DNA from: Azospirillum thermophilum
Lineage (GTDB): Bacteria > Pseudomonadota > Alphaproteobacteria > Azospirillales > Azospirillaceae
Direction of reading: 5' to 3'
Assembly: GCF_003130795.1 (NCBI RefSeq)
Contig: NZ_CP029353.1
Coordinates: forward strand, 1,565,501 to 1,629,500
Length of the DNA: 64,000 nt
Shown one piece after another: positions 52,104-58,971 of this stretch; the first letter of the stretch is position 1; every line of letters starts with the position of its first letter. The notes under the pieces are model-generated. The model saw only the letters and a program-made list of their open reading frames with translations. It did not search any database and was not told the DNA's origin. A program made the position numbers and the translations under genes.

Positions 52104-52747
52104 CAGGTCTTGCCGTAGAGGGCGGCGAGGTCCGTCGCGCGCGAGCGGACACCCGCCGGCGCCGCCGAATCGTCGGCCAGTTGCTGGAAGAGGGTGCGCG
52201 CCCGCTCCTTGTCGCCGCTGCGCACGGCGAGCACGGCGGTCATCTCGCGGGCGGTGAAGCGCCAGGGACTGCTGTCGGCGGTCAGCGGCTGCAGCTTCGC
52301 CTGGAGCTGGGCCGGCTCGCCCGTCTCCATCCGCTGCATGGTGCCGAGAAGCGTGGCGAGGTCACGGTAGACGGCGTCGACCGAACCGTTGGCGGCGATG
52401 CCGTCATAGACGGCGGCGGCGTCGGCCGGCTTGCCCTGGCGGACCAGCAGGGCGGCGGCGTTGAACTGCGCCAGCGCGGCCATGCGCGGATCCGCCTTGC
52501 CGGCGAAGGCGCTCAGCGCCTCCACCCCCTTCTCCGGACCCTGGGCGGTCTGCGAGATGGCGGTGACGAGGGCGGCCGTCTCCTGCTCGTGGCGGGACTG
52601 CTGCCAGTTGCGCCAGGCGGTATAGCCGCCGGTGCCGGCCACCAGGGCGATCGCGGCGGCGGCCATGTAGACGCCATAGCGCTTGAACAGCCGCTCGGCC
52701 CGGTCCCGGCGCAGATCCTCATCGACTTCGCGGAAAATATCGCTCAT
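52103..52747 (-). CDS. YfgM-like tetratricopeptide membrane protein (214 aa)
   Basis: A cytoplasmic helix (SDIFREVDEDLRRDRAERLFKRYG) is followed by one transmembrane segment (about 26-44) and a periplasmic TPR-like domain (50-214). This is the layout of YfgM, the SecYEG-associated ancillary subunit that works with PpiD in releasing periplasmic proteins. FKRYGVYMAAAAIAL at the membrane start is typical of the alphaproteobacterial form. Position directly before bamB (one-base overlap of stop and start) supports a shared envelope biogenesis role. Confidence 0.86.
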   Translation of the reverse strand: MSDIFREVDEDLRRDRAERLFKRYGVYMAAAAIALVAGTGGYTAWRNWQQSRHEQETAALVTAISQTAQGPEKGVEALSAFAGKADPRMAALAQFNAAALLVRQGKPADAAAVYDGIAANGSVDAVYRDLATLLGTMQRMETGEPAQLQAKLQPLTADSSPWRFTAREMTAVLAVRSGDKERARTLFQQLADDSAAPAGVRSRATDLAALYGKT

Positions 52748-52872
52748 GGCCCTGCGGTGGCGTCCTTCGGGTTTCGGCTTCGGATTTCGACAAAGGGCCG
52801 GATAGCACTGGTATCCCGGCCGGTCAAGGTTCTGGTCCTGCCGGACGGAGGGACGAAGCGGTGCCGGCCGGA

Positions 52873-52913
52873 CAAAAAGGAAGCGCCGCGAAGGGGATGG
52901 ACCTTCGCGGCGC
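52873..52913 (-). terminator. Intrinsic terminator of the 213-residue LuxR-type regulator
   Basis: On the minus strand a perfect 12-bp stem (GCGCCGCGAAGG/CCTTCGCGGCGC) with a 7-base loop is followed by TTCCTTTTTG, about 80 bases after the stop. Confidence 0.85.
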
Positions 52914-52994
52914 CGCCCGGTGCGCTTCCCGAAATCTTCCGCCGGTTCCCCCGAACGTCCCGGTCCTGCGGGCGGGGCCGGCGGTTGCCCTGCC

Positions 52995-53636
52995 TCAGGC
53001 GCTCATCGCCGCGGCGGCGATGACGGCCTGGGTGCGGTTCTTGACGCCCAGCGACTTGAAGATCGCGGTGACGTGGATCTTCACGGTGCCTTCCGACAGG
53101 CCCAGCTCGTAGGCGATCTGCTTGTTGGACTTGCCGAGGCGCAGGCATTCCAGCACCTCGCGCTGGCGCTGCGTCAGGCCGTAGCCGGCGCCGCGGTCGA
53201 CCACCTCGATCTGGCGGCGGCGGGGGGCGGCCTCGGCCGTGGCGGCGGTCAGCGCGCCCGGCGGGACATAGATGCCGCCCGAGAAGACGAGGTTGAGCGC
53301 GCCCATCATGACCTTGACGCTGCTCGACTTCGGAATGTAGCCGGTGGCGCCGTGATCGAGCGCGCCGCGGATGTCGGACAGGGTCTCCGACGCGGAGATG
53401 ATCACGACCGGCACGCCCGGCTGCTGCGCCTGCACCTGGTGCAACCCGTCGAAGCCCGGCCAGCCCGGCATGTGCAGGTCCATCAGGACGACGTCGAAGC
53501 CGCCCTTGCGGCACTGCTCGACCAGCTCGTCGAAGGTCCCCGCCTCCACGAAGGTGGCGTCGGTGTGGAGCTGCTCCAGCAGCCGCCGCAGGCCCTCACG
53601 GAACAGCAGATGGTCGTCCCCGATCAGAATCTTCAT
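52995..53636 (-). CDS. NarL/FixJ-type response regulator (213 aa)
   Basis: The N-terminal receiver has Asp7/Asp8, phospho-acceptor Asp53 (VVLMDLHMPGW) and Lys103 (YIPKSSS). The C-terminal LuxR helix-turn-helix runs LTQRQREVLECLRLGKSNKQIAYELGLSEGTVKIHVTAIFKSLGVKNRTQA (about 152-202). All functional residues are intact. No cognate kinase is encoded in the window. The ATG at 53636 (MKILIGDDH) matches the family start. It ends in a strong terminator and is the first of three LuxR-family genes within 3.3 kb. Confidence 0.92.
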   Translation of the reverse strand: MKILIGDDHLLFREGLRRLLEQLHTDATFVEAGTFDELVEQCRKGGFDVVLMDLHMPGWPGFDGLHQVQAQQPGVPVVIISASETLSDIRGALDHGATGYIPKSSSVKVMMGALNLVFSGGIYVPPGALTAATAEAAPRRRQIEVVDRGAGYGLTQRQREVLECLRLGKSNKQIAYELGLSEGTVKIHVTAIFKSLGVKNRTQAVIAAAAMSA

Positions 53637-54064
53637 GGTCCCCGTCACCCTCGTTTGCCGGCCTGCCGATCGCGAAGCGGACCGGCCTTCCGCCTGCCTG
53701 CCCCCGGTCGCCAGGACTTTTGCCCCTCGAGACAAGATCGATCGATCTTCCGGCGGTTGATCTTCCGGGCGACCCCCGCGGTGCCGGGACCAACCTGCCA
53801 AATCGATTTGGCTTGATCAGACAGGTACCACATTCGGAAGACGCCCAGTATACCGACAAGGGCCATAGGTCATTCGCCTTCGCACGATCCCCCGGCATTC
53901 CCCCTCGGTCAGAGAGAGACAATAGAGCCCTGGCCGAATGTCATAGGGGACGTCGCTAAAGGCAAGGCGATGTCACGTCTTTGTCGCTCGCCGGGTGGGA
54001 CGACTACTGTCCGCGCCCGGCCAGGGCCGGCAGATTTTCGCGGAACAACCGGGCGGCTTCTTTT

Positions 54065-54080
54065 GTTTCTGATCTGAAAC
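54065..54080. promoter_or_regulatory. GTTTC-tGATCt-GAAAC dyad
   Basis: This is a 16-bp inverted repeat with GATC at its centre, in the upstream region shared by the divergent LuxR genes. Its size fits a LuxR/NarL dimer site. Confidence 0.35.
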
Positions 54081-54234
54081 AGGCCATTAACCCATATTTG
54101 GGCTAGCGAAGCCCTGCGAGGCCTAGCCCACACATGTCGAAAGGACAGATGTACCAAAGCGCGTTCGTCTGTGACCCGTTCAGCACACCACATTCCAGAG
54201 GTGTTACCGTACAGAGACGGCAAAACGCCGATGT

Positions 54235-54275
54235 GGTGCGCTTGACGCCCTCGTGAGGTGCGCTTGACGCTCTCG
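54235..54275. repeat. Two direct 19-bp repeats with 22-bp period
   Basis: GGTGCGCTTGACGC(C/T)CTCG occurs at 54235-54253 and 54257-54275 with one mismatch. Each holds a TTGACG -35-like hexamer. The 22-bp period is about two helix turns. Confidence 0.6.
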
Positions 54276-54539
54276 GTGGATAATCTATCGTTTGATTTAC
54301 GGGATGCGTCTTCAATTTCTAAAATTATTCCAGCCTTGTCAAGTTTTTTTCCACTTTTAGAGAATATGTCCAGGGAATTCGATGGAATGACGCAGCGAAT
54401 TGGTCCGAAGCGGATTGTACCGGGACGATGGATTTCAGCGTGCCGATCCTCCTCATCGCACAGGCGGCCCCGGCGCCCGGTGGGCGCGGAAGCCCGGATC
54501 GGGCCGGCCGTGGATGCCTCCTCCAGACAGAGCTGACCC

Positions 54540-55280
54540 ATGCAAACGCACCATGAGTACGCCCAAGAGAAAGCATCTCACCAGACCCGCAACGCGGTGA
54601 ACCCCATGCATGTTTGCCTGATCCTCGACAACAACGCCCTGACGGAGACCGTGGTTCAGGCGCTCGATCGAGCGGGCCGGCATCGCGTCACCGTGTTGCA
54701 CGACATTACGGAACTGACGCAGAGCACGCTGACGCCGGACGCCATCCTGATCGGACTGCAGCAGTTCACCGCATTGCGCGAGAACGAGCCGATGGTCTAT
54801 CTGCGGTTGTCGCGCCGCTCGCGGATCGTGGTGGTGCTCTCCTCGCGGGAACTGCTGGACGCCGCGCACATCCTGGCCTTCGCCGACGCCTGGGTGTTCG
54901 AGGACATCAACGTCGACCGGATCAACGAACTGCTGGACCTGGGGCTGGAGGGCCATTGCCTGATGCCCAAGCAGTTCCTTTCGCGGCTCGGCGTCGACGA
55001 GATCAGGCTGACCCTGCTGCCGCGCCTGTCGGAGCCGGAGTTCGAGACGCTGCGCCTGCTGGGCCAGGGAATGAACAACCGCACGATCGCCAACACGCTC
55101 GGCCTGTCGGAGGCGGTCATCAAGTCGATGGTCCGCAGCGTGCTGTCCAAGCTGCACTTCCGCAACCGGACCGAGGCCGGCGTGTTCGCCGCCCGCCAGC
55201 AGGGCGCCCTGCAGCCGGCCCGCGACGGCCTGATTCCGCCGCACCTGCACGCCGCGCAGCAGCACCGCGCCCGGGCCTGA
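54540..55280 (+). CDS. LuxR-family regulator with pseudo-receiver domain (246 aa)
   Basis: The domain order is as in FixJ-type regulators, but the receiver is degenerate. The strand that should end in the phospho-acceptor reads DAILIGLQQF (67-76), with Ile/Gly at the site, and the usual conserved Lys is missing (DAWVFEDINVD). The helix-turn-helix is intact: LSEPEFETLRLLGQGMNNRTIANTLGLSEAVIKSMVRSVLSKLHFRNRTEAGVF (about 162-215). It should bind DNA without phosphorylation control. The start ATG 54540 or the internal ATG 54606 (MHVCLILDNN, a better match to a receiver start) are both possible. Its partner or signal is unknown. Confidence 0.82.
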   Translation: MQTHHEYAQEKASHQTRNAVNPMHVCLILDNNALTETVVQALDRAGRHRVTVLHDITELTQSTLTPDAILIGLQQFTALRENEPMVYLRLSRRSRIVVVLSSRELLDAAHILAFADAWVFEDINVDRINELLDLGLEGHCLMPKQFLSRLGVDEIRLTLLPRLSEPEFETLRLLGQGMNNRTIANTLGLSEAVIKSMVRSVLSKLHFRNRTEAGVFAARQQGALQPARDGLIPPHLHAAQQHRARA

Positions 55281-55583
55281 CCGCCCCCGCGGACGTCCGG
55301 CCGCGTCCGCCGCACACCCGCTCCGGTCATACCGCCGGACCGGGGCGTGCAGGCATGTCGGCGCCTCGAGGGGGAATGACGGGGGTCAGGAGCCGGGCTG
55401 CGCCGGCGCATGCGAAAGCGCCGAGCGGAACCGAATCCCGCTCGCTCGCGTCATCGCGGAAGGTGGTGTCAAAGGAGAAGCAAGGTCCGGCAGGGAGGGA
55501 GCCGCGCGTCGGCGGCCCCGCGATCCTGGTCCGGTTCTGTCGTATGGCGTTCCGTCAGAGGAGCGCCGGAGTTGCAAAGACCT
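55281..55583. other. Intergenic region between convergent LuxR-type genes
   Basis: No gene and no clear terminator are seen; the sequence is GC-rich with purine-rich patches. Confidence 0.4.
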
Positions 55584-56276
55584 TTACTGGTGCGCCGCCG
55601 CCGCCGCGACTGCGCCGGAGCCGGCCAGCTCGCCGCCGATGCCGTTGTTGAGCGCCCAGATGGCAGCCTGGGTGCGGTTCGAGGCGTTGATCTTGCGCAG
55701 CAGGCTCTTCAGGTGAACCTTGACCGTCGCTTCGGTGATGTTCAGGTGGTTGGCGATCATCTTGTTGCTGTCGCCGTTCAGCAGGCAGCGCAGGATCTGT
55801 ACTTCGCGCTGCGACAGCCCCTTGCGCGACACCGGGACGTCGGCCCCGTTGCCGTTCACCCGGCCGGAGATCAGCAGGGCCGCGAGGTGGGTCGGGAACA
55901 CCTTCTCGCCCATCATCACCAGCTTCAGCGACTGGGCCAGGGCGTCGGAGGACAGATCCTTCATCAGGTAGCCGTCGGCGCCGGCCTCGAGCGCGTTGGC
56001 CAGGCGGCGGGTGCAGAGATCGCTGGTCAGGATGACCATGCGGGTCTCCGGCAGCAGGGCGCGCAGGCGCCGCATGCCGTCGGCCTCCTCGTCACCGCCA
56101 TTCATCAGGTCGAGAAGAACGAGCTGCGGACGCAGGCCGTTCTCGACGGAGATCAACGCCTCGCGCAGGTTCCCGGCTTCGGCGACGATCTGGAAAGGCG
56201 AGTCGTCGAGAAGCCGCTTGAGCCCTTCACGGAACAGCTTATTGGAGTCGATCAGAAAAGCGCGCACAGTGTCCAT
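55584..56276 (-). CDS. NarL/FixJ-type response regulator (230 aa)
   Basis: The receiver has phospho-acceptor Asp56 (QLVLLDLMNG) and Lys106 (GYLMKDLSSD), while the acidic pair near the start is reduced to one Asp (FLIDSN, Asp10). The LuxR-type helix-turn-helix is LSQREVQILRCLLNGDSNKMIANHLNITEATVKVHLKSLLRKINASNRTQAAIWA (about 154-208), ending in an Ala-rich tail. The ATG at 56276 with GGGAG seven bases upstream was chosen over TTG 56282. It is convergent to the pseudo-receiver gene and is the third LuxR-family gene of the island. Confidence 0.9.
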   Translation of the reverse strand: MDTVRAFLIDSNKLFREGLKRLLDDSPFQIVAEAGNLREALISVENGLRPQLVLLDLMNGGDEEADGMRRLRALLPETRMVILTSDLCTRRLANALEAGADGYLMKDLSSDALAQSLKLVMMGEKVFPTHLAALLISGRVNGNGADVPVSRKGLSQREVQILRCLLNGDSNKMIANHLNITEATVKVHLKSLLRKINASNRTQAAIWALNNGIGGELAGSGAVAAAAAHQ

Positions 56277-56835
56277 CGTCAACTCCCGCGATTTTATCTA
56301 AAGTTATTTGGAAATTCCGGATCCCCGTTAGGGAAGCCGGTTATCCAAGGCGTTCGATCATGCACCCCATTGCGGCAATCATGTGCCGATATTTTGGGTG
56401 ATGTTACCCATGTGTCGCGAACAACGTTACCACTCTCTGGTGTTAGCAAAAGAACGCATTGGGCATATGCGTAAAGCAGCTTTCCGCACTGTAGATCCTC
56501 GGGATCAATTAATGCACTCTTTTGCTTTGTCCGGTGGGATTAACTTCTATGTTAACCACCACCAATTTGGAACCCCTGACGCGCCTGCGGCGAAATAATG
56601 TCACAGAGTGTGCACGCGGATTGTGTGGCACCATAATCCAGCGGTCTTTTGTGCGCCGCAGCATGATCTGCCCAACCGTCCGCCATTGGGCCGGATGGAG
56701 AGGCCGGGAGGGCCGCCGCGGGTGGCGTCATAGGCCTTTTTCCGTATATCCGGCGGCACGCCGATGTTCCCTCCCCCTGGAAAAGCGGGAGGCGCCGTTC
56801 CTATCTGGTGTCGGCCGGAACGGGCGGGAGGGACC
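56277..56835. other. AT-rich non-coding region upstream of the third LuxR-type gene
   Basis: No credible gene. GTTACC-like motifs recur (near 56402, 56426, and TGTTAG near 56443) and an imperfect inverted repeat GGTGG-GA-TTAAC / GTTAACCACC lies at 56533-56560. GC content is far below the window mean up to about 56650. Confidence 0.45.
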
Positions 56836-57012
56836 ATGAGCACGTTGCAGATCACCGGGGCGGCGATGCTGGCCTATCTCCTGCTGCTGGCGCGCAGCGC
56901 GTGGAAGCAGGGGGAGATGCGGCAGTTCCTGCGCAGCCTCGCCGTCCTGGCCGTGCTGTGCGGAGCGATCGCCGGGACGGTCGCGGCGGCCATCGCGCTC
57001 GACACCCGCTGA
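56836..57012 (+). CDS. Small two-helix membrane protein of unknown function (58 aa)
   Basis: The product MSTLQITGAAMLAYLLLLARSAWK has a first hydrophobic helix, then a short charged turn (QGEMRQFLRS) and a second helix (LAVLAVLCGAIAGTVAAAIAL). CGGGCGGGAGGGACC provides a strong Shine-Dalgarno before ATG 56836. The high third-position GC supports coding. Function unknown; it resembles small inner-membrane accessory proteins. It stands alone between the regulator island and the group II intron, convergent with the intron ORF. Confidence 0.6.
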   Translation: MSTLQITGAAMLAYLLLLARSAWKQGEMRQFLRSLAVLAVLCGAIAGTVAAAIALDTR

Positions 57013-57076
57013 GCCGCGGCGGCCGGCGCCGCGCGGGCGCAAGCTCACGCGCACAGACTGAGGCGCAATCGGCATA

Positions 57077-57143
57077 GGGTGCGACCCGAGAAGGTCGCAC
57101 CCCTGCCACACCACCCGGCATGCGGGTCCGCACCGGGCGGTTC
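57077..57143 (-). ncRNA. Group II intron domains V and VI
   Basis: On the minus strand domain V is the catalytic hairpin starting GAACCGCCCGG, closing with CCGGGTGGT, and a TGCG/CGCA tip. Domain VI is GGGTGCGACC/GGTCGCACCC with a 6-base loop. A CGC (not AGC) triad in domain V agrees with class C. Confidence 0.7.
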
Positions 57144-57155
57144 GGGGGATTGAGG

Positions 57156-58519
57156 TCATGCGAGCCTGGGCAGTCCGAGTTGGTCTGCCCATTTGATGGT
57201 GAGGACTGCATTGAGAAGCTTGCCGCTGTTGCCCCACCAGCGTCGGCCATTGGCCGCGATTCGTTGGGCGACGGCGGGCTTGGCCCCTCTGGCCGTCAGT
57301 TCCCGGAAGATGGTCTTCCCCCGCTTCCACTGCTTGAGCTGAATGGCCCGCAGCCGGTGGCGTATCCATTCGTCCAGCGTTCGCCGGACCTTTGGAGTTT
57401 GCGCCAGTCGGAAGTAGGCTTTCCAGCCCAGCAGGAAATCGCGCAGCCTCGCCACCACCGCGGCCATCGACCGTCCCGTCAGCCGGGGCGTCAGGTCGCG
57501 GATGTGGTCCTTGAACGCCGTGATCGCCTTGTCGGCGACCCTCCGCCTGACCTCTCCCTTCGGTCCGGCCCAGAAGGCATAGCCGAGGAATTTGCGGCCG
57601 AAGACGGGGGCCACGGCGCTCTTGGCTTCGTTCACCGTCAGGTGCAACCGGCCATGGAGGCGCCGCAGCAGGGCCATCACCCGCTCTCCCGCCCGACGCG
57701 ACCGCACATGGACGTTGCAGTCGTCGGCGTAGCGGCAGAAGGCATGGCCCCGGCGTTCCAGTTCCTTGTCCACCTCGTCCAGGATCAGATTGGCCAGCAG
57801 CGGCGACAGCGGTCCCCCTTGCGGGGAACCCGTCCGACGCCGTGCGACCGCCCCATCGTCCTCCATGACGCCGGCATCCAGGTAGGCCCGCACCAGCCGG
57901 ATGATGGCCGGGTCCGGGACCCTCTTGGACAGACGGTCGATCGGAAGGTCATGGTCGATCCGGTCGAAGAACTTCTCCAGGTCCACATCCACGACGATCC
58001 GCCGGCCGGACTGCACGAAGCTTTGCGCCGCAAGGACGGCGTCGTGCGCACTCCGGCCGGGACGGAAGCCGTAACTGTGGTCGCTGAAGCCGGGATCGAG
58101 GATCGGCTGGAGAACTTGCAGCATCGCCTGTTGGATCAGGCGGTCCGTCACCGGGGAATGCCGAGTGCGCGCTCGCCACCCCCAGGTTTCGGGATCATCA
58201 CGCGACGCACCGGCTGCGGCCGGTACGTCCCCTCCCGCAGGCTGTCGCGGATCGCCGGCCAGCGGCTCTTCAGCAGTGCGGCGGTCTGGTCGATGTCCAG
58301 GCCGTCCACTCCCGCTGCACCCCCGTTGGCCCGCACCTTCCTCAACGCTCGCAGAAGGTTCTCTCGCGCCAGGACCGCATCCAGCAGCCCCGGCCCCATG
58401 GCGTCCGTGTCCCGGCGCGGGCGCTCGGCTTCGTCAAGACGGGCCTCCGGACGGGCTTCACCCGTCCTCCTCTCCCGCCTCCCGGATCGCTCCGGCATCT
58501 GACGCATGGCCTCACGCAT
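57156..58519 (-). pseudogene. Group II intron reverse transcriptase/maturase, one-base frameshift
   Basis: The N-terminal piece (to 58148) contains RT block 0-1: ENLLRALRKVRANGGAAGVDG, YRPQPVRRVMIPKPGGG and ERALGIP, and then a stop (CCC CGG TGA). The C-terminal piece begins in another frame at 58151 with VTDRLIQQAMLQVL and continues through GFRPGRSAHDAV, VVDVDLEKFFDRIDH, TGSPQGGPLSPLLAN and the active-site YADD, then the maturase domain X (FLLGWKAYFRLA, LDEWIRHRLRAIQLKQWKR). No HNH endonuclease domain follows, typical of class C. The frameshift at about 58152 lies beside a C4 run; a -1 slip there would also restore the frame. RT blocks are otherwise intact. Confidence 0.85.
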
Positions 58520-58907
58520 CGTCGGGTGGACTCCATTCTCCCTCGTTCGGCCCTTCGGTCCGGCTCGCGCCTCGCCTACTATGGCCTCTGCTGACTTCCC
58601 GCTCCGGCTCGACGCCGTCGCCCTTTCAGGCGCAAGGCGGGATCTCCCCAGGTAAGAACGCGTTCCTTCGCTGCACGACCGCCGGATTTACGCCACCGAC
58701 CCTTGGTCACAAGAGCTTCGCGGTTCCATGCCCGCTCGCCCTGGTCGGCACCGCCTCATATCCGGTTCTTGTTCATCGGCCCGCAGCTGCGATCCACGCT
58801 TCCTTCCCACGGTCGGTTGCCCTTCCGCAGTTGCGCTTCTCTTCGTTCGCCGTGACCAGCTTACGGAGGGACTTACACCCTCAAGAACGCGCTAATGCTG
58901 GGCGCAC

Positions 58908-58946
58908 AAAGAAAAGGCCCTTCCCCGGGCGACGGCGAAGGGCCTT
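58908..58946 (-). terminator. Intrinsic terminator of the AAA+ ATPase gene and intron target
   Basis: On the minus strand a perfect 10-bp stem (AAGGCCCTTC/GAAGGGCCTT) with a 13-base loop is followed by TTCTTT. The group II intron starts immediately after this T-run. Confidence 0.85.
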
Positions 58947-58971
58947 CGAGCGCCGGCAGGGCCGGGATGGA

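Larger units (their letters stand above)
53637..54539. other. 900-base non-coding regulatory region between divergent LuxR genes
   Basis: No coding region is convincing here. GC content falls sharply at about 54180-54400. It holds a 16-bp dyad GTTTC-N6-GAAAC (54065-54080), two direct copies of GGTGCGCTTGACGC(C/T)CTCG at 54235 and 54257, each containing TTGACG, and long A/T runs near 54300-54360. These probably serve the two flanking regulators. Confidence 0.5.
57068..58907 (-). mobile_element. Group II intron (class C-like), about 1.84 kb
   Basis: The 5' end GTGCGCCCAGCA is on the minus strand at 58907, followed by about 390 bases of domain I-III RNA (including AGGGTGTAAGTCCCTCC), a reverse-transcriptase gene, then domain V (hairpin at about 57106-57143, CCGCCCGG/CCGGGTGG) and domain VI (perfect 10-bp stem 57077-57086/57093-57102), with a 3' end of the TATGCCGAT type at about 57068. 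The upstream exon is the T-run of an intrinsic terminator, as expected for group IIC introns. Exact 3' end is uncertain by 1-2 bases. Confidence 0.85.

Noticed and set aside
56383..56598. 71-codon open frame in the AT-rich region
   Set aside because: No Shine-Dalgarno, codon use unlike neighbours and no recognisable protein features.
57156..58519. Retron or diversity-generating-retroelement reverse transcriptase
   Set aside because: Maturase domain X wording, intron 5' and domain V/VI structures and the terminator target identify a group II intron; no template repeat or msd region is seen.
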